Shown here: one piece after another, positions 8,714 through 16,995 of the stretch | How the letters are laid out: every line of letters begins with the position of its first letter | Numbering within the stretch: the stretch's first letter is position 1 | IMG/VR virus record: IMGVR_UViG_3300045107_000608 | Span: 1 to 21,523 of that record | Source of the DNA: a virus | Direction: 5' to 3' (one strand) | DNA length: 21,523 nt | The notes under the pieces: model-generated | What the model was told of the DNA's origin: nothing | The model's database searches: none | Seen by the model: only the letters and a program-made list of their open reading frames with translations | Position numbers and translations under genes: made by a program

Positions 8714-9853
8714 TCAGATCCCGAGAACGATCTCGTCGTTCCCGGACGTTTCCTTCGCGACGCCCGTGAACGACCACTTGATGGCGCCGTCGCCATCGGG
8801 CGTGTCCGGGACATCGAACTCCACGCGCGGGCAATAGATCCCGATGACCTTGCCCTCGGTCGTGCCGACCTGCACAAAGAGCGTGTTGTCGGAAGCGGTC
8901 TCGGCCTGGGCGATGACCGACGTGTCGTCCGATACGTACGCCTCGAGCGAGAAGCTCACCTTCCGGCGGCCGTTCCGGTAGAAGCCCTGGGACCGGTCGG
9001 TCCCGAAGATGTCGTTCATCAAGGCTTCCATGTTCTCGATGTCGAACTGGCCCTTCGTGACCTGGTAGGCGGTGCCGTTGAACAGCAGCGTACCGATGAT
9101 GCCGGTGACCGGCGACCCAACCGTGGTGAAGCTCCCGGGCACGCTCTGCGCCGGCCGGAGCCGCTCTTTCGCTGGCCCCTGCGCCCGGAACTTCGCCTCG
9201 TCGTTGCCGTCGAACTGCACGGTCAGCTTGTTGATCACCCACCCGTGCATCTCGACGGTGAGGTTCGGCAGGTAGTGCGCGATCGTGAGCCCGGACGGCA
9301 GCTCGTTCGCGAGCTGGTACGAGCACATGGACTTCACCGTGTCGGCCACACTCGGCGCGCCCGGCAGTGCAGGCGCCCATGTCGCCGCGGCGCCCGCCAG
9401 CGCGGTCAGTTTCCGCGCGTAGACGCCAGCGTTCGGTCCGCTCGCGATCGAGATGGAGATCATCTCGCCGACGACGAACCCCGTACCCGCGGTCAGCGTG
9501 GCGCCCGTCGTGGTCGGACTGGAGGCGATCGTCGTGCTGCCGGCACCGATGACCTCGGTCCCGAACGCGTTCTTCAGGATGGCCGCGGCCTCGGGCGCGG
9601 TCTGAATCGTGCCCGACGGTTGGAGGTAGGCCTCCAAGTCGACGCTCCCGTCGATGTGCCGCGAGAACCGGTCGCGGAGGCCCGGCGTGCCGCGTTTCTC
9701 GAGGGAGTCGGAGCGGTTCAGGCTCGCGTGCGTCTTGATGTTCAGATGCCGCAGCGCATTCGTGGCGCTGAACGTCGGGGCCGTGCCGTACGTCGACTCG
9801 GCTTTTGCGTAGACCTTCCCGAGCCGGCCGATCTGGTAGACAGGTGTGGGCAT
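8714..9853 (-). CDS. Major tail tube protein (gpV-like)
   Basis: 379 residues, ATG 9853, with a GGAG ribosome binding site inside the end of the upstream gene about 9 bases away. The N-terminus (MPTPVYQIGRLGKVYAKAES) and the segment around residues 45-70 (RGTPGLRDRFSRHIDGSVDLE) fit phage tail tube proteins, which polymerise as hexameric rings into the tail shaft. An Ala/Gly/Thr-rich insertion at about residues 100-150 (TAGTGFVVGEMISIS) may be an extra surface domain. The C-terminal part (KVSFSLEAYVSD, CPRVEFDVPD, KWSFTGVA) is beta-rich. Placement immediately before the chaperone/tape measure pair is diagnostic. The strong hairpin downstream would favour high expression of this gene relative to the next ones. 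Confidence 0.85.
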   Translation of the reverse strand: MPTPVYQIGRLGKVYAKAESTYGTAPTFSATNALRHLNIKTHASLNRSDSLEKRGTPGLRDRFSRHIDGSVDLEAYLQPSGTIQTAPEAAAILKNAFGTEVIGAGSTTIASSPTTTGATLTAGTGFVVGEMISISIASGPNAGVYARKLTALAGAAATWAPALPGAPSVADTVKSMCSYQLANELPSGLTIAHYLPNLTVEMHGWVINKLTVQFDGNDEAKFRAQGPAKERLRPAQSVPGSFTTVGSPVTGIIGTLLFNGTAYQVTKGQFDIENMEALMNDIFGTDRSQGFYRNGRRKVSFSLEAYVSDDTSVIAQAETASDNTLFVQVGTTEGKVIGIYCPRVEFDVPDTPDGDGAIKWSFTGVAKETSGNDEIVLGI

Positions 9854-9856
9854 GGA

Positions 9857-10063
9857 CTACAGCTCCTGCTCCTCGCTGACGGCCGGCAACTCCGGCGCCT
9901 CGTCGAGCGGCGTGAATTTCACGATGTAATCGCCGAGCGCGTCGGCGAAGGTTCCGGACCCGAGCGGCTCGTCTAGGTCGACGACGTCGCCCTTCCGCAG
10001 CTGCCGCGGCGCGCCGTGGCCTTCGATCGTGAGTTCGTTGAGTTCACAGCGCGCGCGTCGCAT
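9857..10063 (-). CDS. Small acidic protein of unknown function in tail cluster
   Basis: 68 residues from ATG 10063 (MRRARCELNELTIEG) to TAG 9857. An AGAGGG ribosome binding site lies about 8 bases upstream, and the start follows the stop of the tail terminator gene by 13 bases. The frame stays open further upstream, but that part overlaps the terminator gene. It is short, probably beta-rich in the middle (RQLRKGDVVDLDEPLGSGT) with an acidic C-terminus (EAPELPAVSEEQEL). I do not recognise the family. Its conserved-looking position between the U-like and V-like genes suggests a minor tail or tail-assembly role, and a small SH3-like fold is conceivable. Confidence 0.65.
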   Translation of the reverse strand: MRRARCELNELTIEGHGAPRQLRKGDVVDLDEPLGSGTFADALGDYIVKFTPLDEAPELPAVSEEQEL

Positions 10064-10076
10064 ACAAGGCCCTCTG

Positions 10077-10547
10077 CTATGGCTGACCGAACGCGCGATG
10101 AATGCGCATCTCGGTTTTGACCCTTGCCCACACCGTCGACCCATCGGTCGTCGCGTCGAGCGTCCGCTCGGTGATGCGCGTATCCGCGGCGAGGCCGCCA
10201 CGTTGCACATCGACCGCGATCGCCCGCTCCACGTCGGCGCAGCCTCTGAAGAACGTCTGCAACCGAACCGGATCGCTGCTCTCAGCCGCATCGCCGACCC
10301 AATGAATCAGGACCGGCATCACCAGCAGGAGTTGCTTCGCTGGCGAGTACTCCCAACTCTCTGGCTGCGGCTCCAGCACGATGAAGGGCCGCAACCGCCC
10401 GGCACCGGCCAACGCCTCGTCATCGACGTTGACGTCCAACCTCACCGCAGCCGGGTCGACGTCGAAGTAATAGCCGCCGCTCACCGCAATCTGCTGGAGC
10501 GCCTGCTGCAGGTTCAGCAGGATCTGGTATTCATTCGGCTCCGGCAT
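10077..10547 (-). CDS. Tail terminator / completion protein (gpU-like)
   Basis: 156 residues, ATG 10547, overlapping the end of the Z-like gene by 17 bases. The sequence (MPEPNEYQILLNLQQALQQI at the N-terminus, then RPFIVLEPQPESWEYSPAKQ near the middle) has the alpha/beta pattern of tail terminator proteins, which cap the growing tube and contact the head connector. It sits exactly where lambda U lies, between Z-like and tube genes. Similarity is judged from order and size (lambda U is 131 residues) rather than a sharp motif. A DUF3168-type tail completion protein is the main alternative name and would have the same role. Confidence 0.65.
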   Translation of the reverse strand: MPEPNEYQILLNLQQALQQIAVSGGYYFDVDPAAVRLDVNVDDEALAGAGRLRPFIVLEPQPESWEYSPAKQLLLVMPVLIHWVGDAAESSDPVRLQTFFRGCADVERAIAVDVQRGGLAADTRITERTLDATTDGSTVWARVKTEMRIHRAFGQP

Positions 10548-11133
10548 TCGGCGGTGCGCTCGCTTCGCCGGCGGCGTACGCCAGCTCGTGTCCGAAGTTC
10601 TTCTGGAACATCTCGATGACCCGCGCGACGGCCTCCTGCTGGTGCTTGATAAATACGTGCCCCAGCGACGGCCCTTTCAACTCACGAATCGGCAACTGCG
10701 ACCGATACGGTTTCGGCCCACGACGGTTCGCGCCAGGCACGCGCACGAACACGCCCCGGTGTCCCGTCGGCATGGTCGCGATGAATGCGTTCTCGACGCG
10801 GTTGCGGCTGCCGCCCAGCCGATACGTCACGCCACGGCCTTTGCCCCGCGACGGCTCAGGTCCTCGCGCGCCGAAGTCGATCAAGGGGATGCGTTTCAGG
10901 CTCGCGGCCAGGCGCGCCTCCGGATTGCTGAGGGTCGCCTCTCGATAGACGAGCGCGTCGCGCACCGGCGCAGATTTCAACCCGGTGTCTTGTGCGATGG
11001 CCCGGACCATGACGGTGCGTCCAGAAGCCAGCCCGCGATTCATGGCGCGCACAGTAGCGCGTGGAACGGCCTTGCCCTCGTTCTGGAGGCTCACGACCAC
11101 GCCCTGTGTGCCCTGGACGGATACAGTGACCAT
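10531..11133 (-). CDS. Minor tail protein, lambda gpZ-like
   Basis: 200 residues from ATG 11133 (MVTVSVQGTQGVVVSLQNEG). An in-frame start at 11184 exists, but it would extend into the previous gene, so I prefer 11133, 10 bases after the upstream TGA. Features recalling the GpZ family are the N-terminal RATVRAMNRGLASGRTVMVR segment followed by IAQDTGLKSAPVRDAL (about residues 24-60), the Arg/Gly-rich middle, the GVFVRVPGANRRG strand (about 121-133) and LPIRELKGPSLGHVF (about 142-156). GpZ-type proteins help tails join heads. Order between FII-like and U-like genes is as in lambda. Confidence 0.75.
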   Translation of the reverse strand: MVTVSVQGTQGVVVSLQNEGKAVPRATVRAMNRGLASGRTVMVRAIAQDTGLKSAPVRDALVYREATLSNPEARLAASLKRIPLIDFGARGPEPSRGKGRGVTYRLGGSRNRVENAFIATMPTGHRGVFVRVPGANRRGPKPYRSQLPIRELKGPSLGHVFIKHQQEAVARVIEMFQKNFGHELAYAAGEASAPPNAGAE

Positions 11134-11143
11134 CGGTGGCTGC

Positions 11144-11473
11144 TCACTCCGGGACGACGATCGCGCGCACGCAATCGGGCTCAACCAACTCCAGCCCGTC
11201 GACGCGCCAGGTCCGGTTCGCCTGACCCTGCATCTCGGGCGCGACGACTAGCGTGTTCCGGACGATTTCCGGCACGGCGCCGTCGCGCGGGAACACAATC
11301 ACGCGCCGCGGTTCGCGCCGCTGGAAGTCCGTACCGATGGGTGTGGTTTCCGCGAGGGGCGTGACCCAGAAGCCGGTGGTCGTCACCGCCTGGGCGCCTG
11401 GCTCGGGCCGTGTGACGGTCGCCGGCACTCCGAACGCAGCGAGTGCCGGCGAGAACGGAACACGGCCATCCAT
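11144..11473 (-). CDS. Head-tail connector, lambda FII-like
   Basis: 109 residues, ATG 11473, starting 16 bases after the capsid stop, with GGAG about 9 bases upstream. The protein is mostly beta (TTTGFWVTPLAETTPIGTD, RRVIVFPRDG, TWRVDGLELVEPDCVRAIVV). Size and place between the major capsid and Z-like genes match lambda FII (117 residues), which forms the head side of the head-tail junction. No lambda FI equivalent (DNA packaging accessory) is present between capsid and this gene. Assignment is by synteny, size and predicted fold, with no decisive motif. Confidence 0.65.
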   Translation of the reverse strand: MDGRVPFSPALAAFGVPATVTRPEPGAQAVTTTGFWVTPLAETTPIGTDFQRREPRRVIVFPRDGAVPEIVRNTLVVAPEMQGQANRTWRVDGLELVEPDCVRAIVVPE

Positions 11474-11489
11474 CGGCCCGAACTCCGGC

Positions 11490-12479
11490 TTACGACTTGG
11501 TGACCTGCACGACGCCGCGCGGGCGCAGGCACAGCGCGAGCGGATTGCTCTGCGTGTGCACCTTCACCCAGCGATTCAGATCGTCATCGTTCACGATCTT
11601 CGCGTAGAGCGGCAGACCGAGCGTGTTCACCGCCTCGATGTAATCGGCCGGCGCGAACGACGTCTGGAAGATCGACGTCCCGGTCGGCACCACGAACGCC
11701 TGCGCATCCGGGAAGAAGCCGACGGATCCGACCTTGGCGCGCGGGTTCGTCCAGGTGATGCCGCCGTATTCGAAGCCCTTGCGGATGTCGCCGCGGAGCA
11801 GCGCGCTCTCCTGATACTTCAGGGATTCGACCACGGAGCTGTGCTGGATCAGCGTGTCGAAGAAGCTGTCACCGCAGAACGCGATGTAGCCGGTGATCGG
11901 CTCGGCGCCGAGCTCCGTCTCGATCAGTCGCTGGATGGCGACCGCCTCGTTGCGCACGTTCGTGTTCGTGTTCGACAGCGCGATGTCGTGCGTCTGCTGC
12001 GACACGCCGAACTCGGTGAACAGGTTGTACACGACCGTCGAGCCGTCAGAGTCGAGGATCTGGCCCTGGATAGCACCGGCGCGGTGGTACTCGAGGGTGA
12101 CCTCGTGCATCTGGCGCAGGTACCCGAGCCGCTCGTCGATGACGGCCTGGACCGACTCCATCTCCGACTCCGACCCGAAGGCGCGTACGCCCTGCACTTC
12201 GTCGGCGTACACCTTCGAGTCTCGCTCGAGGTGCGGCACCAGGAAGCTGCGTGCCGTGCGGAGCTTCCGACCAACCGTGTCGCCGGGGCCGCCGCGCGGG
12301 CTGGTCGGGATGAGCGTCAGCTGGCCGTCCTTTTCCTCGACGACCGCCGTTTTGTCGCGGATGCCCCTCTCGCGGAAGAGCCCCAGCGAGCCGATGAGGC
12401 CCGGCTTGTAAGGCGCCTTGAGCACCGAGGCGGTCAGCGAGACCGTATTGAACGCGTCGGACTTGAAGACATCGAGCAT
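11490..12479 (-). CDS. Major capsid protein (gpE-like)
   Basis: 329 residues, ATG 12479, with an AGGAG ribosome binding site about 8 bases upstream. Sequence and length fit the lambda E family of HK97-fold capsid proteins (lambda E is 341 residues). Recognisable parts are MLDVFKSDAFNTVSLTASVL at the N-terminus, the EERGIRDKT-like E-loop region (about 30-50), the RTARSFLVPHLERDSKVYAD stretch, the GYLRQMHEVTLEYHRAGAI helix (about 118-136), and the C-terminal ADYIEAVNTLGLPLYAK and LCLRPRGVVQVTKS segments. It follows the decoration gene by 33 bases. It forms the icosahedral shell and should be the most abundant protein of the particle. Confidence 0.9.
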   Translation of the reverse strand: MLDVFKSDAFNTVSLTASVLKAPYKPGLIGSLGLFRERGIRDKTAVVEEKDGQLTLIPTSPRGGPGDTVGRKLRTARSFLVPHLERDSKVYADEVQGVRAFGSESEMESVQAVIDERLGYLRQMHEVTLEYHRAGAIQGQILDSDGSTVVYNLFTEFGVSQQTHDIALSNTNTNVRNEAVAIQRLIETELGAEPITGYIAFCGDSFFDTLIQHSSVVESLKYQESALLRGDIRKGFEYGGITWTNPRAKVGSVGFFPDAQAFVVPTGTSIFQTSFAPADYIEAVNTLGLPLYAKIVNDDDLNRWVKVHTQSNPLALCLRPRGVVQVTKS

Positions 12480-12512
12480 GGTTGCGTCTCCTACCTCTCG
12501 TGTGCGCCGGCG

Positions 12513-13442
12513 TTACGACCGGGCGATGATGCCGAGCTTCGCGAGGGCGTCGATGGCGACGTTCTTCTGCGTCGTCGTGGCCCCGCTGAACCACACCAGG
12601 TCGGCGCTGCGGACCTCGGCGTCGCGCGCGATGACGGTGCCCGCCTTGTCGGCCGAGGACGCGTCGACATCGCCGTATAGGATGCCGGCCACCCGCTGGC
12701 CACCATCGGTGTTCGACGGGTCGTACTCCTGATATTTGTAGGTGCCACCCGTCACGCTGATGGTGAACGTGTCGCCCGAGACAAAATCGGTGGCGCCGTC
12801 GTTGATGGTGAACTTGATCTGGTTGTCGAACAGGGTGCCGACGACCGCGGTGCCAACGACGATGCCGCTGGGGTCATGCACGATGAACGTGCCGAGGTTG
12901 GTGCCGGGTTCGACGCAGACGATCTTGTAGTCGCCACGCTGGGCGCCAAGGTTCGTGCCGACCGCCTGGCCGGTGACGGTGCCGTTACCGGTGTTCCCGC
13001 TGGCGGCGGCCGCGGCGGCGACCGTCGGGCTGACGAGGCGTCGGCCGACCACGTGACCGGCTTTCAGGTTTTCACCCGACAACACCGTCACGCTTTCGCG
13101 CGAGCGCCAGCTGCCGTCAGCGGCCTCCGACAGCAGGAACTGCGCCGTGTGGCCCGTCTCCGTCAGCACGCCGAAGATAACCGGCGCGGCGAGGACCGTT
13201 CGAACATCGAAGACCAAGGCGGCGATGATGAACAGCGCGACCGCGGCTGCAGGCAACCAGACCTCTCGGCGGTTCAGACCGAGGCGGCGGCTCAGCGACA
13301 CGCCGGCGGCACGCCATTTCGTCATGCGCTCATGGCCGAGGCCTCGAGCATCGACGCGAATCACTTCGAGTGCAGGCATGTGGAGCAAGCCGGCGAAGAA
13401 GGCCAGGAGCGCCGGCAGCACGGAGAACGGGATCGTGTTCAT
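12513..13442 (-). CDS. Head decoration protein (gpD-like) with unusual membrane-type N-terminus
   Basis: 309 residues from ATG 13442, with AAGGAG about 10 bases upstream and overlapping the protease stop region (7-base gap). Residues 92-309 look like phage head decoration protein: TETGHTAQFLLSEA at 94-107, VTVLSGENLKAGHVVGR at 118-134, then an inserted beta domain (about 140-232), and a C-terminal GILYGDVDASSADKAGTVIA and GATTTQKNVAIDALAKLGII segment. Residues 1-91 do not belong to that family. They carry two hydrophobic stretches (about 5-22 and 62-90) separated by a basic linker. No stop separates the two parts, and codon use in the N-terminal part is coding-like. A separate decoration start at GTG 13169 (residue 92) is possible but has no good ribosome binding site. 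Decoration proteins stabilise the expanded capsid. Confidence 0.8.
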   Translation of the reverse strand: MNTIPFSVLPALLAFFAGLLHMPALEVIRVDARGLGHERMTKWRAAGVSLSRRLGLNRREVWLPAAAVALFIIAALVFDVRTVLAAPVIFGVLTETGHTAQFLLSEAADGSWRSRESVTVLSGENLKAGHVVGRRLVSPTVAAAAAASGNTGNGTVTGQAVGTNLGAQRGDYKIVCVEPGTNLGTFIVHDPSGIVVGTAVVGTLFDNQIKFTINDGATDFVSGDTFTISVTGGTYKYQEYDPSNTDGGQRVAGILYGDVDASSADKAGTVIARDAEVRSADLVWFSGATTTQKNVAIDALAKLGIIARS

Positions 13443-13449
13443 GGAACGG

Positions 13450-14913
13450 TTACTCCTTCTTCGCGAGTTTGTTGCGTTCGGCGTACACGGCCGCGACGCT
13501 GATCTTCGGTTTCGCGCGCACGCCGCGGTCGGGGTCGAGGCCGCCATCAATCTCAGCGCGATCTAGCCTGGCCGTGATGGTGGTCAGATGTTCGCGGATC
13601 GACGCGACCGGCATGTTCGACCCGACGTAGCCGGCCGCGAGCTCCGGCACCTTCGCCGTCGCGCACAGCGCCGTGATCTCGCGCTCGCGTGCGGTCGCCT
13701 GGTCCCGCTCGGCGACCTTGGCGGCGATGCGCGCCTGAACGTCAGCGATCGGCAGCTTCGCTGCCACTAGCTCGCGCGCGACGGCGGTGCTGAGCCCGGC
13801 CGACTCGACGGCAGCAAGCACTTCCGCCGCATCGGCGGCAGCCGGTGGCGCCGCCGGCGCTTTTGCGAAAGCGGCAATCTGGTTTCGGTACCGGTCGGGC
13901 ACTTCGAGCGCACCGAGGGCCCGCGGCTCGAGGAGCGCTGCCGCGCGCAGACCCTCGACCTTCTCGGTCGCGAACCCGTTGGCGATCGCCTCGTCGGCGT
14001 TCATCCAGGTTGTGGCCGCCATCAGCGCGCGGAGCTGCTCCGCGTCGAGCGGCGAGTGCCACTGGTACGTGGCGACGATCGCATCGCGCACGCGGTCGAG
14101 GACGTCGGCCACGTCGCGGAGGTCGCTGGCGTTTCCGTACGCCAACGTCAGCGGGTCGTGCACCATCACGATCGCGTTGTCGGCGACCTGCACCGTATCT
14201 CCGGCGGCGGCGACAATCGTTGCCGCGCTGGCGCACAAGCCCTCAATCATCGCGGTGACGGAGGCCTGATGCTGCCGCAGCGCATTCGCGATTGCGATCG
14301 CGTCGAACACGTCGCCGCCAGGGCTGTTGATGTGCAGGCGAATCGTCTGCACGCTCTTCGGCAGCGCGTTCAGGTCGTCGATGAAGGCCTTCGCTGTGAC
14401 GCCTTCTGACCAGAACGACTCGCCGATGTCGTCGTAGACGTACACGTCCGCAACGGTCTGGTCATCAGCGCTGGCGTCGATCCGGTACCACTGTCGTGGC
14501 TGCCCGTTGACGACCGCAACCTTCCGGCTCTGCTTCGCTCGCGGCTTGAACTGCAGCACGTTGTCCGTCGAACGTTTGTCCATCGCGTTCAGCAGGCGGC
14601 CGGCCGCGTCGTAGATCTCCGTCTCGTTCTGCTGGCTGGCGCGGGTGCGAATGGCACGGAGCGCGGAGCGATAGAGCTTGCCGTCCTTGCCGAACGGATA
14701 GCTCCAGGCGGCCTTGGTCTTCGAATCCTCGCTGTCGTCGTGCCCGAGATGCCAGGACGCGTAGGCATCCCAGTTCGGCGGATCGCCGAGAATCTTGTCG
14801 CCGTCCTCGGCGGAGAAGCTCCAGTCGGAGGTCTCGTCGACCTTGCCGGCGTCGATCAGGCTCTTGGCATGCGATTCACCAGCGCGGTAGAGCGTGAGGG
14901 CCACGGACCGCAC
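13450..14913 (-). CDS. Prohead (head maturation) protease, ClpP/S49 fold, with scaffold-like C-terminus
   Basis: 487 residues, GTG start at 14913 (a second GTG three codons on is an alternative; neither has a strong ribosome binding site, and a small GCCCG/CGGGC hairpin at 14934-14950 lies just upstream). Residues 1-112 form an extra N-terminal domain (WSFSAEDGDKILGDPPNWD, YPFGKDGKLYRSALRAIR) seen in some phage head proteases. Residues about 155-320 are the protease: INSPGGDVFDAIAIANAL at 195-212, likely catalytic Ser229 in GLCASAAT, His252 in MVHDP, and WMNADEAIANGF near 303-314. Residues about 330-470 are Ala-rich and helical like a scaffold, as in the lambda C/Nu3 pair where scaffold is made from the same frame. 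It should process the portal and scaffold during head maturation. Confidence 0.9.
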   Translation of the reverse strand: MRSVALTLYRAGESHAKSLIDAGKVDETSDWSFSAEDGDKILGDPPNWDAYASWHLGHDDSEDSKTKAAWSYPFGKDGKLYRSALRAIRTRASQQNETEIYDAAGRLLNAMDKRSTDNVLQFKPRAKQSRKVAVVNGQPRQWYRIDASADDQTVADVYVYDDIGESFWSEGVTAKAFIDDLNALPKSVQTIRLHINSPGGDVFDAIAIANALRQHQASVTAMIEGLCASAATIVAAAGDTVQVADNAIVMVHDPLTLAYGNASDLRDVADVLDRVRDAIVATYQWHSPLDAEQLRALMAATTWMNADEAIANGFATEKVEGLRAAALLEPRALGALEVPDRYRNQIAAFAKAPAAPPAAADAAEVLAAVESAGLSTAVARELVAAKLPIADVQARIAAKVAERDQATAREREITALCATAKVPELAAGYVGSNMPVASIREHLTTITARLDRAEIDGGLDPDRGVRAKPKISVAAVYAERNKLAKKE

Positions 14914-14958
14914 TGTCGCACGAGCACCGGCTCGCCCGTATCGTTCGGGCTACGGAAA

Positions 14959-16500
14959 TTACTTCGCTGGCGGCGGCTTCGGTCCGGCCGGGACGGCTGG
15001 ATTCGGCTGGGAGTTCGCCGTGCCGAGCATCTTGCGACCATCCGAATCGTAGGACAGGCCCAGCGCGTCGGCGCGCGCATTGTCGGCCGCCTGTTCGACG
15101 TCGATCGCCTCGGCGTCTTCGCCCTGTTCGCTGACCACGCTGCTGCGCGATTCGAACCCAGCGCGGATCGCTTCTCGGTTCGCCTGGACGTCCTGCACCG
15201 GGTTGATGTAGGGCCACCCTTGCGGGACCCACTTCGCGCGTGCAACCGGGTCTGGGTCCGTCGCATAGCTCGCCGGGATCGGGGCCGCGCCGAAGAGGAA
15301 CACACGGTCCAGCCAGGCGCGCCACACCGGGCGACACAGCTGGAAGGCCACGATCTGGTGCTGCCACGCCATGATGCGACGCCGGAACTGGTTGAGCAGC
15401 ACGCGCACGGTCCGATCATTCACGCGCGAGAGGTCCCCGGTGAGCACCTCGTACGGCACACCGGTCGCGGCGGCCACGTGCGAGAGCTGCTGACGCGTGA
15501 AATCCGGATAGGCGCCGTCGATGGCCGGCGGATCGGAGAATTTCACGTCCTCGCCGGGCGCGAGCTCCTGGAAGATGCCAGGCTCAAGGCTCAGCAACTG
15601 GTTCCCGTCATCGTCGTGCGCGACCGGAAGGCCGGTCATCGGGTCCGTGACGTCCGTGTCGGCCGAGTTCTGTCGCGTCACAAATCCGACGAACAGGTTC
15701 GCGAGCTGCTGCCGCAACAGCGTCGCGTCGTCGAATTTATCGAGCTCGCGGAGTTTGATGAGCGCCTGCGTCAAGTGCGGCACGCCCCGGAGCTGACCCG
15801 GGCGGAGCGGCTGATACAGGTGGATGACCCCGTCGGCCGGCACGCGTCGCAGGTCAGACGGATCGAAGTCGACCAGGTCGCCCGGGCGGCTCGGATGGAA
15901 GTAGTACGCGACGCGCCGGCCGATGGCGTCGAATTCGATGCCCGCCCGCACGCGGTTCCCATTCGGCAGCGTCGTGTTCCACGTGTGCGGGCACAGTTCG
16001 GGCTCGATGATTTGCACCTGCAGCGGCACCGAGAGGCCGTCGGACGGTGTGCGCGGCCGCAGCCGCACGAACACTTCACCGCCCTCGAGCCAGGCGCGCA
16101 CGGCCAGCGCTTGCTGCCCGTACCAGTCGAACAAGCCGTCGGCATCGCTCTCGTCGGTCCACAGGAGCCACAGCGCCTGCAGTCGCTTCCGGAGCGCCTG
16201 GTCGTCGGCAAGAGAAAGTGGCTTGATGCCCGTCCCGATGATGTTCGAGACCAGCTCGTCGATCGCGCCCTTCGCGTACCCGTCGTTTCGGACGGCGGCG
16301 CGCGAGCGGTCGCGGAGCAGCTGTAGCCCGTAGAGGATGGACGGGTTTGGCGACAGCGACGGCGGCCGCCAGCCGACCGCGCGGCGGCCCATCGACGTGC
16401 TCTCGTACGCGAGCCCGGCCCCCGAGTTGACGATGCGAGAGCGCCGCGGAGCCGGCGTGTCGACGGCCAGCGAGAGACGGAGCTGCTCAGTCGCCGCCAT
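14959..16500 (-). CDS. Portal protein (gpB family)
   Basis: 513 residues, ATG 16500, overlapping the gpW-like stop by one base (ATGA). The sequence fits the lambda B portal family (lambda B is 533 residues): LLRDRSRAAVRNDGYAKGAI and NIIGTGIKP near residues 60-95, the GEVFVRLRPR strand (about 139-148), VIHLYQPLRPGQLRGVPHL (about 225-243), and the SHVAAATGVPYEVLTGDLSR segment (about 337-356). The C-terminal about 40 residues are Pro-rich and probably disordered. It forms the 12-mer ring at one vertex, through which DNA is packaged by the terminase and ejected into the tail. A 45-base gap separates it from the protease. Confidence 0.93.
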   Translation of the reverse strand: MAATEQLRLSLAVDTPAPRRSRIVNSGAGLAYESTSMGRRAVGWRPPSLSPNPSILYGLQLLRDRSRAAVRNDGYAKGAIDELVSNIIGTGIKPLSLADDQALRKRLQALWLLWTDESDADGLFDWYGQQALAVRAWLEGGEVFVRLRPRTPSDGLSVPLQVQIIEPELCPHTWNTTLPNGNRVRAGIEFDAIGRRVAYYFHPSRPGDLVDFDPSDLRRVPADGVIHLYQPLRPGQLRGVPHLTQALIKLRELDKFDDATLLRQQLANLFVGFVTRQNSADTDVTDPMTGLPVAHDDDGNQLLSLEPGIFQELAPGEDVKFSDPPAIDGAYPDFTRQQLSHVAAATGVPYEVLTGDLSRVNDRTVRVLLNQFRRRIMAWQHQIVAFQLCRPVWRAWLDRVFLFGAAPIPASYATDPDPVARAKWVPQGWPYINPVQDVQANREAIRAGFESRSSVVSEQGEDAEAIDVEQAADNARADALGLSYDSDGRKMLGTANSQPNPAVPAGPKPPPAK

Positions 16501-16718
16501 CAGAACCCTTTGCCCGTCATCACGCCGAACGACTGCCGAGAACGACCGTTGAGCAGCGAGTCGAGAATGCGCTGGAAATACGCGATTTTCTGTGTGATTT
16601 CAGCGGCGGAGCTGTACGTGACGCTGCGGTCAGCGAACTGAACGACGTGCTCCGGGTTCGCGAGCCCGGCTTCGAGGGCGGCGATGTTGGCTCGGACGTC
16701 GGCTTCCGTGTACGCCAT
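16500..16718 (-). CDS. Head completion protein, gpW-like
   Basis: 72 residues from ATG 16718. The length (lambda W is 68) and the layout, an N-terminal helix (EADVRANIAALEAGLANPE), a short beta hairpin (VVQFADRSVTYSSA) and a second helix (AEITQKIAYFQRILDSLL), match the gpW fold. Its stop overlaps the portal start. gpW seals the packaged head at the portal so that the FII connector can bind. The gene directly upstream of a B-type portal is W in lambda, which supports the call. The 55-base gap to the upstream regulator holds no other gene. Confidence 0.85.
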   Translation of the reverse strand: MAYTEADVRANIAALEAGLANPEHVVQFADRSVTYSSAAEITQKIAYFQRILDSLLNGRSRQSFGVMTGKGF

Positions 16719-16773
16719 CGGGTCTCATCGTCGCGCACGAGCGCTGCCGCGAAGATCGGCGGGCTACAGAAAA

Positions 16774-16995
16774 TCAGCGATCCGGCGGCGCGTAGCGACT
16801 CAACACGCGGCGCAGCACCTGCCTGACGGGCACGCGCGACCGAAGAGCCGATCGGCAATACGCGTCGTACACGTCCTCGGTCAGCCGCACGTTGATGACG
16901 AGCGTGCGCGCGGACCTCGGACGACCACGCCCGACGCGCGGCGGTCCGTCCGGCGCCAGGGAGCCGTCGATCTCGAAGCTCTCGCCCGCACTCAT
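16774..16995 (-). CDS. Small ribbon-helix-helix DNA-binding protein
   Basis: 73 residues from ATG 16995. After a Gly/Pro/Arg-rich N-terminal arm (about 10-30) comes RTLVINVRLTEDVYDAYCRS, a beta strand leading into a helix, then a second helix SRVPVRQVLRRVLSRYA (about 53-69). This is the size and order of a ribbon-helix-helix (CopG/Arc-type) repressor, which binds DNA as a dimer through the strand. No such gene is in the lambda structural operon. A 16-base near-palindrome about 80 bases upstream is a candidate operator, so it may control its own transcript or the downstream head genes. The start has a weak ribosome binding site. Family assignment is from pattern only. Confidence 0.6.
   Translation of the reverse strand: MSAGESFEIDGSLAPDGPPRVGRGRPRSARTLVINVRLTEDVYDAYCRSALRSRVPVRQVLRRVLSRYAPPDR

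Noticed and set aside
8566-8877. Upstream extension of the chaperone frame to 8877
   Set aside because: It would run through the hairpin gap and into the tail tube gene. ATG 8565 has a strong ribosome binding site and begins family-like sequence.
8555-9976. 473-codon open frame on the plus strand opposite the tail tube gene
   Set aside because: Composition is dominated by Arg, Asp and Val from the reverse reading of GC-rich codons. The opposite strand carries a clear tube protein.
10531-11184. Longer version of the Z-like gene starting at 11184
   Set aside because: The extra 17 residues overlap the FII-like gene. The ATG at 11133 sits just after its stop.
14740-16326. 528-codon open frame on the plus strand opposite the portal and protease genes
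   Set aside because: It is antisense to strongly supported genes, is Arg/Val/His-rich with no family resemblance, and such long shadows are expected in GC-rich coding sequence.
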